In this document: positions 1 to 8,383 of the stretch, piece after piece
Position numbering within the stretch: the stretch's first letter is position 1
How the letters are laid out: every line of letters starts with the position of its first letter
Assembly: GCA_947588915.1 (NCBI GenBank)
Contig: CANPZA010000005.1
Coordinates: 1 to 27,024, forward strand
Source of the DNA: an uncultured Clostridia bacterium
Lineage (GTDB): Bacteria > Bacillota_A > Clostridia > TANB77 > CAG-508
Length of the DNA: 27,024 bases
Reading direction: 5' to 3'
Position numbers and translations under genes: made by a program
Notes under the pieces: generated by a model
Told to the model about the DNA's origin: nothing
What the model saw: only the letters and a program-made list of their open reading frames with translations
Database searches by the model: none

Positions 1-1
1 A

Positions 2-877
2 GGAGAGGCATTATCTACATTAATATTAAATAAATTAAGAGGTGTACTAAATGTAGTTGCTGTTAAAGCACCAGGTTTTGGAGATAAAAGAAAAGCAATG
101 CTTCAAGATATATCAATTTTAACAGGAGCAGAGGTTATTACATCTGATTTAGGATTAGAATTAAAAGATACTCAAATTTCACAATTAGGAAAGGCAAAAC
201 AAGTAAAAGTTCAAAAAGAAAATACTATTATTGTAGATGGTTCAGGAGATAAGAAACAAATAGAAGAAAGGGTAAATCAAATAAAAGCACAGATTCTAGA
301 AACAAAAAGTGACTACGATAAAGAACAATTACAAGAAAGATTAGCAAAATTAGCAGGCGGAGTTGCTGTTATTGGAGTAGGTGCTGCAACAGAAGTAGAA
401 ATGAAAGATAAAAAATTAAGAATAGAAGATGCTTTATCTGCAACAAAAGCAGCAGTAGAAGAAGGAATTGTGGCAGGAGGAGGAACAGCTTTAATAAATG
501 TAATTCCAAAAGTAAAAAAACTAGTTGATAGCCTAGATAAAGGAGAAGAGTTAGGAGGAAAAATAGTCCTAAAAGCATTGGAAGAACCAGTAAAACAAAT
601 TGCTATAAATGCAGGATTAGAGCCAGCAGTAATAGTAGATAAAGTAAAACAATCTCAAGTTGGAATAGGATTTGATGCGGCAAAAGAAGAATATGTTGAT
701 ATGAAAAAATCAGGAATTGTAGATCCAACGAAGGTAACGAGAAGTGCACTTCAAAATGCAGCATCTGTAGCATCTATGGTTCTTACAACAGAAAGTATAG
801 TAACAGATGCACCAGAAAAAGAATGCCATAACCATGATGCGGTAGCGATGCCAGCTGGAATGGATGGAATGTACTAA
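2..877 (+). CDS. groL: Chaperonin GroEL (60 kDa), 3' part, truncated at window start
   Basis: This is the C-terminal part of the ATP-driven cytosolic protein-folding chaperonin. The frame is open from base 2, so the gene begins outside the window. Family hallmarks are visible: [14 protein letters not shown] near the start, [31 protein letters not shown] in the middle, and [19 protein letters not shown] followed by VLTTESIV near the end. The tail ends in MPAGMDGMY, a short version of the usual Gly/Met-rich tail, preceded by an ECHNHD stretch. A strong hairpin terminator follows at once, so groEL is the last gene of its transcript. All Gly codons here are plain triplets and the gene has no in-frame CGG, which fits a highly expressed gene avoiding the shift codon found elsewhere in this window. 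Confidence 0.97.
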   Translation, partial: GEALSTLILNKLRGVLNVVAVKAPGFGDKRKAMLQDISILTGAEVITSDLGLELKDTQISQLGKAKQVKVQKENTIIVDGSGDKKQIEERVNQIKAQILETKSDYDKEQLQERLAKLAGGVAVIGVGAATEVEMKDKKLRIEDALSATKAAVEEGIVAGGGTALINVIPKVKKLVDSLDKGEELGGKIVLKALEEPVKQIAINAGLEPAVIVDKVKQSQVGIGFDAAKEEYVDMKKSGIVDPTKVTRSALQNAASVASMVLTTESIVTDAPEKECHNHDAVAMPAGMDGMY

Positions 878-885
878 AATTATAG

Positions 886-914
886 AAAAAGAGCATTATG
901 GTGGCTCTTTTTTT
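886..914 (+). terminator. Rho-independent terminator of groEL
   Basis: Inverted repeat AAAAAGAGC / GCTCTTTTTTT with a 9-nt loop, ending in a T run, nine bases after the groEL stop codon. Confidence 0.9.
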
Positions 915-1238
915 CTTGGCTTTAATGTGTCGAGCACAAAGCAAGACAAAAAAAACTCGTTATGAGAGTACTGTTTTAAAGCTTATAGAAAAAGATATCA
1001 AACTTAGTTATATAATGTTATAGTTCAAGCCAACAAAATATCAGAAACGAGTGATATCTTTGAGTAATACTTTATCACATATAAAATCAAATTACAAATA
1101 TCATATAGTATTAATCTTCAAGGCACATCTAAAGTCTGAAATCAGCAAATTTACAAATGCATTCTTAAGTGATGGGAGTATGCTACTAAATAAATTTAAA
1201 AATAAATTAATACAAAAAATTAAAGTTATTTATAACTA
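915..1238. other. Gene-poor interval between groEL and rubrerythrin
   Basis: Together with the flanking terminator and promoter this is about 420 bases without an intact gene. It contains the IS200/IS605-like remnant annotated separately. I see no RNA gene and no intact mobile-element ends. Confidence 0.6.
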
Positions 1239-1251
1239 TTGCAAAAACTAG
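1051..1251 (+). pseudogene. Probable remnant of an IS200/IS605-family TnpA transposase
   Basis: A 66-codon open frame with a GTG start encodes an N-terminus containing LSHIKSNYKYHIVLIFKA. This resembles the start of Y1 transposases of the IS200/IS605 family, which typically read like SLSHTKW-CKYHIVF-PKYRRK. After about 30 residues the similarity is lost. The HUH metal-binding motif and the catalytic tyrosine helix are absent, so no functional transposase is encoded. The frame has no convincing ribosome binding site. I infer a decayed insertion left between groEL and rubrerythrin; a chance match is the alternative. Confidence 0.4.
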
Positions 1252-1267
1252 AAAAATGTATTATTAT
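1239..1267 (+). promoter_or_regulatory. Candidate sigma-A promoter for rubrerythrin
   Basis: TTGCAA at 1239-1244, a 17-nt spacer and TATTAT at 1262-1267, about 30 bases upstream of the rubrerythrin start. Confidence 0.5.
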
Positions 1268-1298
1268 ATAAATATAAAAATAAAGGAGGTCATAAACA

Positions 1299-1838
1299 AT
1301 GGAATTAAAAGGAAGCAAAACAGAAAAAAACTTAATGGAGGCATTTGCAGGAGAATCTCAAGCAAGAAATAAATATACATATTTCGCAAGCAAAGCAAAA
1401 AAAGAAGGATATGAACAAATAGCAGCGTTATTTTTAGAAACAGCAGATAATGAAAAAGAACATGCAAAAATATGGTTCAAATTATTACAAGGAGGAGATA
1501 TTCTTTCTACAACTGAAAACCTAAAAGCAGCAGCACAAGGGGAAAATTATGAATGGACAGATATGTACGACAGAATGGCAAAAGAAGCAAAAGAGGAAGG
1601 ATTTGACCATATTGCATATTTATTTGAAGAAGTTGGAAAAATAGAAAAAGAACATGAAGAAAGATTTAAAAAATTATTAGAAAATGTAGAAGAAGGATTA
1701 GTATTCAGTCGTGATGGAGATAAAATATGGAAATGTAGAAATTGTGGTCATATTGTAATTGGAAAACAAGCTCCAGAGATTTGTCCAGTATGTAATCATC
1801 CAAGAGCATACTTTGAAATAAAAGCAGAAAATTATTAA
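1299..1838 (+). CDS. rbr: Rubrerythrin
   Basis: Cytosolic non-haem iron protein that protects anaerobes from oxidative stress by reducing hydrogen peroxide. The 179-residue product has the two-domain rubrerythrin architecture. The N-terminal four-helix diiron domain carries [16 protein letters not shown] and a first ExxH (NEKEHAKIW). It also carries the second helix pair with [10 protein letters not shown] and a second ExxH (EKEHEERF). The C-terminal rubredoxin-like domain (about residues 140-175) has two CxxC pairs, CRNCG and CPVC, for one FeS4 iron. The start follows a near-perfect Shine-Dalgarno (AAAGGAGG, 7-8 nt spacing). It has its own promoter and terminator, so it is probably monocistronic. 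There is no frame disturbance. Confidence 0.96.
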   Translation: MELKGSKTEKNLMEAFAGESQARNKYTYFASKAKKEGYEQIAALFLETADNEKEHAKIWFKLLQGGDILSTTENLKAAAQGENYEWTDMYDRMAKEAKEEGFDHIAYLFEEVGKIEKEHEERFKKLLENVEEGLVFSRDGDKIWKCRNCGHIVIGKQAPEICPVCNHPRAYFEIKAENY

Positions 1839-1849
1839 TAAAAAAGGAA

Positions 1850-1890
1850 AAAAGAACTTTACTTTTAAATATACTAAGTAGAGTTCTTTT
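1850..1890 (+). terminator. Rho-independent terminator after rubrerythrin
   Basis: A 15-bp stem with one internal mismatch (AAAAGAACTTTACTT paired with AAGTAGAGTTCTTTT) and an 11-nt loop, ending in a T-rich stretch. Confidence 0.85.
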
Positions 1891-1904
1891 ATTTTCCAAA
1901 ATAC

Positions 1905-1933
1905 TTGAAAAATTAATAAAAAAAGGATATAAT
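1905..1933 (+). promoter_or_regulatory. Sigma-A promoter upstream of rsmE
   Basis: TTGAAA at 1905-1910, a 17-nt spacer and a perfect TATAAT at 1928-1933, just downstream of the preceding terminator. Probably the main promoter of the rsmE to priA run. Confidence 0.75.
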
Positions 1934-1969
1934 GTTATAGATTAAAAATAAAAACATATGGAGAATAAA

Positions 1970-2725
1970 ATGCCAAAATTTTTTATAACAGATAAAGAAA
2001 TAAAAGAAAATATAATAGAAATACAAGGTAAAGATGTTAATCATATAAAGAATGTATTAAGAAAAAAATTGGGAGATAATTTGACAATATGTAATAAAGA
2101 TACATCTGTTAATTATTTATGCAAAATAAATAAAATTGAAAAAGAAAAAATACAACTTGAAATAATAAATAAGATACAAAGCAATATAGAATCTGATATA
2201 AAGATAAGTATATTTCAAGGATTGCCCAAGTTTGACAAAATGGAATTAATTATACAAAAATCTGTCGAATTAGGTGTATATGATATTACACCAATAGAAA
2301 TGAAAAGATGTATTGTTAAATTAGATGAAAAAAGCAAGATAAAAAAAATGCAAAGATGGCAAAATATTTCAGAAGTTGCATCAAAACAATGTGGAAGAAG
2401 TATAATTCCAAAAATAAATAATATAAGTTCTATAAAAAATATTTGTCAAGCATGTGAAAATTATGATATAGTAATAGTAGCATATGAAGAAGAAAAAGAA
2501 AATAAATTAAAATTAGAGCTACAAAAATTAAAACAACTAAAAAAACATGAACTTAAAATAGCAATTTTAATTGGACCAGAAGGAGGAATAGATACTACTG
2601 AAATAGATATGCTAAAGGAAAATGGTGCAAAAATAGTAACATTAGGGAATAGAATTTTAAGAACTGAAACAGTAGCACTAAATATGCTAAGTATTATAAT
2701 GTATGAGCTTGAAAATAATAATTAG
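1970..2725 (+). CDS. rsmE: 16S rRNA (uracil-1498-N3)-methyltransferase RsmE
   Basis: SAM-dependent SPOUT-family enzyme that methylates U1498 of 16S rRNA. The N-terminal PUA-like domain has the DVNHIKNVLRKKLGD segment. The C-terminal trefoil-knot domain shows FQGLPKFDKMELIIQKSVELGV, the SEVASKQCGRSIIP segment, IGPEGGI and the final LGNRILRTETVALN motif, all diagnostic of RsmE. An ATG exists 12 bases upstream at 1958. GGAG at 1960-1963 lies inside that longer frame, exactly 6 nt before the ATG at 1970, so I choose 1970 (product MPKFFITD..., 251 residues). It is the first gene after a good promoter and is probably co-transcribed with the membrane-protein gene downstream. Confidence 0.95.
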   Translation: MPKFFITDKEIKENIIEIQGKDVNHIKNVLRKKLGDNLTICNKDTSVNYLCKINKIEKEKIQLEIINKIQSNIESDIKISIFQGLPKFDKMELIIQKSVELGVYDITPIEMKRCIVKLDEKSKIKKMQRWQNISEVASKQCGRSIIPKINNISSIKNICQACENYDIVIVAYEEEKENKLKLELQKLKQLKKHELKIAILIGPEGGIDTTEIDMLKENGAKIVTLGNRILRTETVALNMLSIIMYELENNN

Positions 2726-2745
2726 TAAGGAGAAATATCAATAAA

Positions 2746-3465
2746 ATGGATGATAATGAAAATTTAGAAAAAAAGAAAACAACAGGTGCAAAACATAGTA
2801 AACAATCAGTACCAAAACGTGCGAAACATAGTAAAGAAAGTTCAAAAACAAAAAAACAAGAAAAAGAAGATGTTAAAGAAAAAGTAAAAAATGAAGAAAA
2901 TAATAAAAAAAATGAAAAGAAACAAAATCAAGATAAAAAAGATATAAAAGTAAAAACAAAAAATAAAAAGAGTAAAGAAAATAAGATTCCAAAAGAAATA
3001 TCACAAGAGATGTTAAAGAAAATGTTTTGGAATGTATTAAAAGCAGTAATAATAACATTTTATTTTATGATTTTGAATATAGCATATTCAGTAATGAATG
3101 AAGAAAGATTAATAAATGATATAGAGGTATTTGCAAGTGTATTCTTGTTGATAGGAATAATTTTTATAGAAAAAGCCTATAAAAAAGACAGTGGTAGTAA
3201 TGCAATAACTGGAGTAGAATTTTTAGTATTATCTTTACATAGCTTATCAATTATGCATATAATTACCTTGTTCAAATATGATTTTAGATTTTATTTACTA
3301 ACATCTTCTTATGTATTTTCTATCTATTACGTACTAAAGGCAATAATATTATATACCAAAGCAACAAGAGATTATTTACATAGTTTAAGTGATATACCAG
3401 AAATAGTTAAGAAAGATGAACCAATAAAAAAAGAGGCTAGAAAAAGAAATAATATTAAATCATGA
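2746..3465 (+). CDS. Lysine-rich, multi-pass membrane protein of unknown function
   Basis: I do not recognise this family. The 239-residue product has a long, highly charged Lys/Glu/Asn N-terminal region (about residues 1-90), low-complexity and probably cytoplasmic. About four hydrophobic segments follow (around residues 95-115, 125-140, 155-175 and 185-205), then a basic C-terminal tail. A short motif KHSK occurs twice near the N-terminus (AKHSKQS and AKHSKES). An AAGGAG lies upstream, but the spacing to the ATG is long (about 13 nt). The gene sits between rsmE and yicC in the same direction with short gaps, so it is probably in the operon. The function is unknown. Confidence 0.75.
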   Translation: MDDNENLEKKKTTGAKHSKQSVPKRAKHSKESSKTKKQEKEDVKEKVKNEENNKKNEKKQNQDKKDIKVKTKNKKSKENKIPKEISQEMLKKMFWNVLKAVIITFYFMILNIAYSVMNEERLINDIEVFASVFLLIGIIFIEKAYKKDSGSNAITGVEFLVLSLHSLSIMHIITLFKYDFRFYLLTSSYVFSIYYVLKAIILYTKATRDYLHSLSDIPEIVKKDEPIKKEARKRNNIKS

Positions 3466-3528
3466 GAAAAACAATAGATGATGAGAAAATAACAAAAAAT
3501 TAAAATACAAATAAAAGAGGTAACAAAA

Positions 3529-4407
3529 ATGATAAAAAGTATGACAGGTTTTGGAAAGGCAAATGAAATATATGGTGTAAGAGAGTATCAAATAGAGATT
3601 AAAAGTGTAAATCATAGATATTTAGACATTTCTATTAAAATACCAAGATGTTTAAGCTATTTAGAAGAAGATGTGAAAAAACAAATTGCTACTAAAATAA
3701 AAAGGGGTAAGGTTGATGTTTTTGTCACATTTTATAGTAGTGATATAGAAGATAAAGATATAAAAATAAATACACGGAATGGCTAAAGTTTATATTGATG
3801 AATTAAAAAAGCTTGCTAAGCAAGAAGGAATTTCATCAAATATAGAGGTAACAGAAATATCAAAACTTCCAGATGTATTGACTATAAAAAGTAAACAAGA
3901 AGATGAAACTGTAAAAAATGAACTTCTAAAAGTAGTAGATGAGGCAACCAATAATTTAATACAGATGAGAGAAACCGAAGGGAATAAAATAGCAGAAGAT
4001 TTATTAAATAGAATAAAAGATATACAAGAAAAAACTAAAAAAATATCTTCACTTTCTACTGGACTTATTGAAGAATATGTAGTAAAATTAGAAGCAAGAA
4101 TAAAAGAAATACTAAAGACCAAAGAAATAGATGAATCAAGATTAGCTCAAGAAGTTGTAATATATGCTGATAAATGTTCCATAGAAGAAGAAATTACAAG
4201 ATTAAATAGTCATATGTCACAATTTGAAAAATTATTAGATTCACGGAGATGCTATACGGAAAAAAATTAGATTTTATTATTCAAGAAATGAACAGGGAAA
4301 CTAATACAATAGGTTCAAAGGCAAATTGTTTAGAAATAACAAATGAAGTTATTAATATAAAAACAGAATTAGAAAATATACGAGAACAAATACAAAATGT
4401 TGAATAA
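3529..4407 (+). CDS. yicC: YicC/YloC-family endoribonuclease, complete only with three +1 shifts at CGGA
   Basis: YicC/YloC proteins are stress-related endoribonucleases; in Firmicutes the gene usually precedes remA. Three frames are needed here: from the ATG to 3774, then 3779-4243 and 4248 to the stop, with a third shift at 4257. Each junction is an in-frame CGGA. Counting each CGGA as one Gly codon gives 291 residues, a normal family length. The start [11 protein letters not shown] is canonical and the end [11 protein letters not shown] matches the family C-terminus. The junctions read INT-G-MAKVY (residue 83), LDS-G-DAI-G-KKLDF (residues 239 and 243). The last corresponds to the conserved V/I-G-R-K-L-D-F motif before VQEMNRE-type sequence (here [17 protein letters not shown]). 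A conventional annotator would call this a pseudogene. The full conservation of the rest argues against decay. Confidence 0.93.
3775..3778 (+). other. CGGA +1 shift site 1 (yicC, Gly83)
   Basis: In-frame CGG. Unshifted reading stops at TAA three codons later. Skipping one base continues as [17 protein letters not shown], the expected YicC sequence. Confidence 0.93.
4244..4247 (+). other. CGGA +1 shift site 2 (yicC, Gly239)
   Basis: In-frame CGG after LLDS. The shifted frame gives G-DAI, in the loop before the conserved GRKLDF-like motif. Confidence 0.92.
4257..4260 (+). other. CGGA +1 shift site 3 (yicC, Gly243)
   Basis: Only three codons after site 2. CGGA supplies the conserved Gly of the (V/I)GRKLDF motif, here IGKKLDF, and opens the frame to the C-terminus. 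Confidence 0.94.
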
Positions 4408-4427
4408 AAGGAAAGGGAGTTGATCAT

Positions 4428-4691
4428 ATGCAATTAGTAAATATAGGTTTTGGAAATATTGTCTCAGCAGGAAGAATTATTGCTATCGTAAGCCCAGAAT
4501 CTGCCCCAATTAAAAGGATGGTGCAAGAAGCAAAAGATAATAAAACAGCAGTTGATGCAACATATGGTAGAAGAACAAGAGCAGTATTAATTATGGATTC
4601 AGGACATATTATATTATCTGCAGTTCAACCAGAAACTGTAGGAGGAAGAATTGACAAAACTATTTCTCAAGAAGAAAATAAACAATTATAA
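4428..4691 (+). CDS. remA: RemA-like regulator (DUF370)
   Basis: Small DNA-binding regulator. In Bacillus subtilis RemA activates biofilm-matrix genes, and the DUF370 family commonly sits next to yicC/yloC in Firmicutes. The 87-residue product shows the family signature: NIGFGNIV near the start, [15 protein letters not shown], the invariant [11 protein letters not shown] segment and VIxT-type strand equivalent [20 protein letters not shown] precedes the ATG. Spacing to yicC is 20 bases and to rpoZ 13 bases, indicating a tight operon. Confidence 0.95.
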   Translation: MQLVNIGFGNIVSAGRIIAIVSPESAPIKRMVQEAKDNKTAVDATYGRRTRAVLIMDSGHIILSAVQPETVGGRIDKTISQEENKQL

Positions 4692-4704
4692 AGGAGGATT
4701 TTAA

Positions 4705-4899
4705 ATGATAGTAGAACCAACAGTAGGAGAATTATTAACTAAAGCAGAAAATAGATATGCATTGGTAATTGCAACAGCAAAAAGAGCAAGACAGATATCA
4801 GGAGGAGATAAGGCTAAAACAAATGCTACAGAGGAATCACCAGTAACACTTGCAGCAAATGAAATAGCAGAAGGAACAGTAACTATAATAGAAGAATAA
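4705..4899 (+). CDS. rpoZ: DNA-directed RNA polymerase omega subunit
   Basis: Small RNA polymerase assembly subunit. The 64-residue product begins with VEPTVGELLTKAENRYAL and continues with VIATAKRARQI, the conserved core helix that contacts beta'. It ends with PVTLAANEIAEGTVTI, corresponding to the family 'AxxEIxxGKI' tail. It is at the short end for RpoZ. AAAGGAGG precedes the ATG. Its position after remA matches Firmicutes synteny, although the usual gmk between them is missing. Confidence 0.93.
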   Translation: MIVEPTVGELLTKAENRYALVIATAKRARQISGGDKAKTNATEESPVTLAANEIAEGTVTIIEE

Positions 4900-4910
4900 G
4901 GAGAACAACT

Positions 4911-5468
4911 ATGAAAAAACACATTATTGCTTTATCAGGAGATTTAGCTAGTGGAAAAGGAACAGTATCAAAAATATTAATGGAAGAATTAAGTTTTGGA
5001 ATTTATAGAAATGGTGAATATGCAAGAAAATTAGCTAAAGAAAAAGGGTTAAGTATTACTAGCTTTAATGCTTATTTAGCTGAACACCCAGAAATCGATT
5101 TACAAATTGAAAAAAGTGCATCAGAGTATGCACAAAATCATGATAATTTTATTATAGATGCAAGATTGGGGTGGTATGCAGTTCCAGAATCATTTAAAGT
5201 ATATTTAAAAGTTGATATAGATGTTGCAGCTAAAAGAGCGTTTTCAGATCCAAATAGGAAAGAAACTGAAAGATTTAATACACTAGAAGAACAAAAACAA
5301 GATATTATTAGAAGATTTAATCTTGAAAATGAAAGATATTGGAATTTATATAAAGTAAGAAAAGAAGATATGTCAAACTATGACTTAGTAATAGACACTA
5401 CTAATTTGACACCTGAAGAAGTAGCAAATAAAATAAAAAATGAATACGAATTATGGTTAAAAAATTAG
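4911..5468 (+). CDS. Cytidylate-kinase-like P-loop nucleotide kinase
   Basis: The 185-residue product is a P-loop kinase. The Walker A motif is GDLASGKGT at residues 10-18. It is followed by RNGEYARKLAKEKGLSITSF and LAEHPEIDLQIE, which resemble the compact archaeal-type CMP kinases (family pattern SxGxIFRxLAKExG and PEIDxxLD). DARLGWYAVPES and VDIDVAAKRAFSD follow, and the NYDLVIDTTNLTPEEVANKI end is typical of (d)CMP kinases. The likely reaction is ATP-dependent phosphorylation of CMP or dCMP; substrate choice cannot be fixed from sequence. Eleven bases separate it from rpoZ, with a GGAG ribosome binding site. In many Firmicutes guanylate kinase sits in this cluster. This is not a typical guanylate kinase, so it may be an unrelated insertion into the operon. 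Confidence 0.8.
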   Translation: MKKHIIALSGDLASGKGTVSKILMEELSFGIYRNGEYARKLAKEKGLSITSFNAYLAEHPEIDLQIEKSASEYAQNHDNFIIDARLGWYAVPESFKVYLKVDIDVAAKRAFSDPNRKETERFNTLEEQKQDIIRRFNLENERYWNLYKVRKEDMSNYDLVIDTTNLTPEEVANKIKNEYELWLKN

Positions 5469-5498
5469 TAAAAGAATAAGCAAATAGAAATATATTCA

Positions 5499-5525
5499 GT
5501 GGTAGTTAAAAAAGATAGCTACCAC
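5499..5525 (+). terminator. Hairpin after the kinase gene, possible weak terminator
   Basis: A perfect 7-bp stem GTGGTAG / CTACCAC with a 13-nt loop lies between the kinase stop and priA. The downstream tail is only moderately T-rich, so termination may be partial. Confidence 0.5.
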
Positions 5526-5560
5526 ATTTATTAATATTCAAATAAATATAGGAGCAAAAA

Positions 5561-7829
5561 ATGATAGCAGAAGTAATAATCAATAGAACAGCAAAAAAAT
5601 TAAATAGAACTTTTGATTATCATGTCCCAATTAATTTAGAGGGGCTTATTTTTGTTGGAAGTAAAGTGTTAGTACCATTTGGAAGAGGAAAAAAACTAGA
5701 AGAAGGTTTTATTGTTGGATTAAAAGAAAAAACAAGTTATCAAAATGAAATAAAAGAAATTGCTAAATTAGAAGAAAATATTAAAGATGAGCAAATAGAA
5801 CTTGCTAAATGGATGGCAAAGAGATATTTTTCTAATATCTCTGATTGTATAAAACTAATGTTAACACCAGGAACAAGAACATCTGTTAAGGAAAATAGAA
5901 TTCAAGATAAAAAAATAAATTATATATATTTAGCAAAAAGTGTAGAAGAAATAGAATTTGATATAGAAATAGGAAAAATAAAATCTGAAAAACACAAAAA
6001 AGTAATTAATTTCGTAAAGCAAAATGAAAAAGTAACAATACCAGAAATAGAAATGTTTACTAATTGTTCAAGAGCAATTGTAAATACTTTAATAAAAAAT
6101 AAATATTTAGAAGTAATTGAAGAAAAAATTGAAAGAAATCCACTAAATCTAAAAGACATAGAAACAATAAAAAAAGAAGAACATACAGAAAAATTAACCT
6201 TAACAGAAGAACAAAATGAGGCATATAAAAAAATAGAAAATTATATTGAAAAAAATATATATAAAACATTTTTATTACATGGTATAACAGGGTCTCGGGA
6301 AAACAGAAATTTATTTACAATTAATACAAAAAGTATTAGAAAATAATAAAACTGCAATTATGTTAGTTCCAGAAATATCTTTAACACCACAAATGTTAAA
6401 TAGATTTATTGCAAGATTTGGGAAAGAGAAAATTGCAGTATTACACAGTAAACTATCAATAGGGGAAAGACATGATGAATGGGAAAGAATAAGGAAGCGG
6501 AAAGGCAAAAATAATAATAGGTGCTAGATCTGCAATATTTGCACCAGTAAATCAATTAGGAATTATAATTATAGATGAAGAACATGATGCATCTTACAAA
6601 TCTGAAGCAAATCCTAGATATGACACAAAAGAAGTAGCAACATATATTGCAAAGCAAAATAATTGTCCACTACTGCTTGGAAGTGCAACACCAGATATAA
6701 AAACTTATTATAATGCAATAAGTGATAAAGAAAATATAGAATATTTAAAATTAACAAAAAGAGCAAATAAATCATTATTACCAGAAGTAAAAATAGTAGA
6801 TTTAAAAGAAGAACTTGCAAATGGTAATCGATCAATGTTAAGTAATGACTTATATACTTCAATAGAAGAAAATTTAAAACAGAAAAGACAAACAATTTTA
6901 TTTTTAAATAGAAGAGGATATTCAACATTTATTATGTGTAGAAATTGTGGTTATACAGTTAAATGCAAAAATTGTAATATTAGTATGACATATCACAGTT
7001 ATGAAAATAAATTAAAATGTCATTATTGTGGATATGAAACAAAATTAGTAAAGATTTGCCCAGAATGTAATAGTGATAAAATTAGATATTTTGGAACTGG
7101 AACTCAAAAATTAGAACAAGAAATAAAAAAACAATTTCCAAATGCTACAACAATTAGAATGGATATAGATACTGTAAGCAAAAAAAATTCTCATGAAAAA
7201 ATCTTAGATAAATTTAAAAATGAAAATATTGATATATTAATTGGTACACAAATGGTAGTAAAAGGACATCATTTTCCAAATGTGACACTAGTTCGGAGTC
7301 ATTGCAGCAGATAGTTCATTGAATATAGATGATTATAGAGCAAATGAAAGAACATTTCAAATCTTGACACAAGTAGCTCGGAAGAGCAGGTAGAGAAAAT
7401 TTGCCTGGAAAAGTAATTATACAAAGTTACAATCCAGAAAATTTTACAATTCAATGTTCAAAAGAACAAAATTACGAAAAATTCTATGAAACAGAAATTT
7501 CAATTAGAAAACAATTGAAATATCCACCATTTTGCGATATAATATTAGTGAATTTTAATAGCTTATCAGAAAAAGAAATAAAAGATGTAAGCACATATTT
7601 TTATAACTGTTTGGAAAATAAATTAGACAAAGAAACTTTTAAAATATATAAACCTATGCCATCACCAATTGATAAAATACAAAATAAAATTCGATATAGA
7701 ATTATAATAAAAGGCAATATGAATAATATGGCGAATGAAATATTAAATGATACCTTAAAAGAAATATACAATAAAAACCTAAAATCAACAAAAATAACAA
7801 TAGATGTAAACCCAAACAATATGATTTGA
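5561..7829 (+). CDS. priA: Primosomal replication restart helicase PriA, complete only with four +1 shifts at CGGN
   Basis: 3'-5' superfamily 2 helicase that reloads the replisome at stalled forks. Conventional reading breaks it into fragments. Reading one CGGG and three CGGA as single Gly codons yields a continuous 754-residue PriA. Domains in order: N-terminal DNA-binding domain (EVIINRTAKKLNRTFDY), Walker A LLHGITGSGKTEIY (Gly246 from CGGG), LVPEISLTPQM, HDEWERIRKGKAKIIIGARSA (Gly313), DEEH box IIIDEEHDASYKSE, zinc-binding region with paired cysteines (CRNCGY, CKNC, CHYCGY, CPEC), GTQMVVKGHHFPNVTLVGVIAAD (Gly578), and helicase motif VI LTQVAGRAGR (Gly606). Every shift point is a conserved glycine and two are catalytic. 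The stop codon lies inside a palindromic repeat before def. Confidence 0.95.
6296..6299 (+). other. CGGG +1 shift site 4 (priA, Gly246 of Walker A)
   Basis: TCT-CGGG-AAA-ACA gives S-G-K-T of the P-loop GSGKT. This is the only CGGG among the sites. Unshifted reading reaches a stop after about 16 codons. Confidence 0.95.
6498..6501 (+). other. CGGA +1 shift site 5 (priA, Gly313)
   Basis: AAG-CGGA-AAG gives IRK-G-KAKIIIGARSA, matching the PriA consensus with a Gly between the Arg/Lys-rich turn and the GARSA motif. Confidence 0.94.
7294..7297 (+). other. CGGA +1 shift site 6 (priA, Gly578)
   Basis: GTT-CGGA-GTC gives VTLV-G-VIAAD, the conserved PriA segment. The unshifted frame stops at TAG within six codons. 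Confidence 0.95.
7379..7382 (+). other. CGGA +1 shift site 7 (priA, Gly606, helicase motif VI)
   Basis: GCT-CGGA-AGA gives QVA-G-RAGR. This Gly is invariant in motif VI. The second Gly of the motif is a plain GGT triplet. Confidence 0.96.
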
Positions 7830-7859
7830 GGGATTTAAGGAACGTCCCTAAATCCCTAA
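7828..7859. repeat. Palindromic repeat between priA and def (copy 1)
   Basis: AGGGATTTA and TAAATCCCT form a perfect 9-bp stem around a core containing GGAACGTCCC. It overlaps the priA stop codon and ends just before the def ribosome binding site. A related element, GGGATTAAGGGACGTTCTT then AAATCCC, overlaps the uvrA stop at 25858-25894. The shared layout suggests a small dispersed palindromic repeat family. Confidence 0.65.
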
Positions 7860-7870
7860 AGGAGGAAAAA

Positions 7871-8353
7871 ATGGCAATTAGAAATTTAAGATTAGAAGAT
7901 GATGAAATCTTAAGAAAGAAATCTAGAGAAGTAGAAATAATTGATGATAAATTACAAATATTAATAGATGATATGATTGAAACAATGCATAAATATAATG
8001 GAGTAGGATTAGCTGCTGTTCAGGTAGGGATTTTAAAAAAAGTTATTGTAATTGACTTATATGATGACAAAGGACCAATTGTAATGATTAATCCAGTTAT
8101 TATAAAAACAAAAGGTGAAAAAGAAATGGATGAAGGGTGTTTGAGTTTTCCAAATCAATTTGCAAAAGTTATAAGACCAGAAGAAGTAACAGCAGAGTAC
8201 ACAAATAGAAATGGAAAGAGAATGAAAGTAATAGCAAAAGAATTACTAGCACAAGCAATAGCACATGAAGTTGATCATTTAAATGGAGAAGTTTTTATGG
8301 ATAAAATTATTCCTGGTACTTTAGAATATATAGAACCTGAAAAAGGAGAATAA
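7871..8353 (+). CDS. def: Peptide deformylase
   Basis: Metalloenzyme that removes the formyl group from nascent N-terminal methionine. The 160-residue product holds the three deformylase motifs in order: GVGLAAVQVG (motif I), EGCLSFP (motif II, Cys metal ligand) and HEVDHLNG (motif III, two His ligands and the catalytic Glu). The frame is open upstream to 7826. I choose ATG 7871 because AAAGGAGG lies about 6 nt before it and MAIRNLRLEDDEILRKKS matches the family N-terminus. Its functional partner fmt lies 2.8 kb downstream, separated by the large repeat gene. No CGGN site is present. Confidence 0.97.
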   Translation: MAIRNLRLEDDEILRKKSREVEIIDDKLQILIDDMIETMHKYNGVGLAAVQVGILKKVIVIDLYDDKGPIVMINPVIIKTKGEKEMDEGCLSFPNQFAKVIRPEEVTAEYTNRNGKRMKVIAKELLAQAIAHEVDHLNGEVFMDKIIPGTLEYIEPEKGE

Positions 8354-8383
8354 ATTATAATATGTGAAAGGATGTTTAAATAA

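Noticed and set aside
1958..1969. ATG 1958 as the rsmE start
   Set aside because: The GGAG ribosome binding site lies inside that extension and is ideally placed for ATG 1970.
4911..5468. Guanylate kinase
   Set aside because: The sequence follows the compact CMP-kinase pattern (GEYARKLAKEKG, HPEIDLQIE) and lacks guanylate kinase motifs, despite the genomic position.
5561..7829. priA, uvrA, yicC, xseA and gpr as decaying pseudogenes
   Set aside because: Apart from the CGGN sites all motifs, lengths and ribosome binding sites are intact, there are no premature stops, and these are core genes. Random decay would not give one class of lesion always at a glycine.
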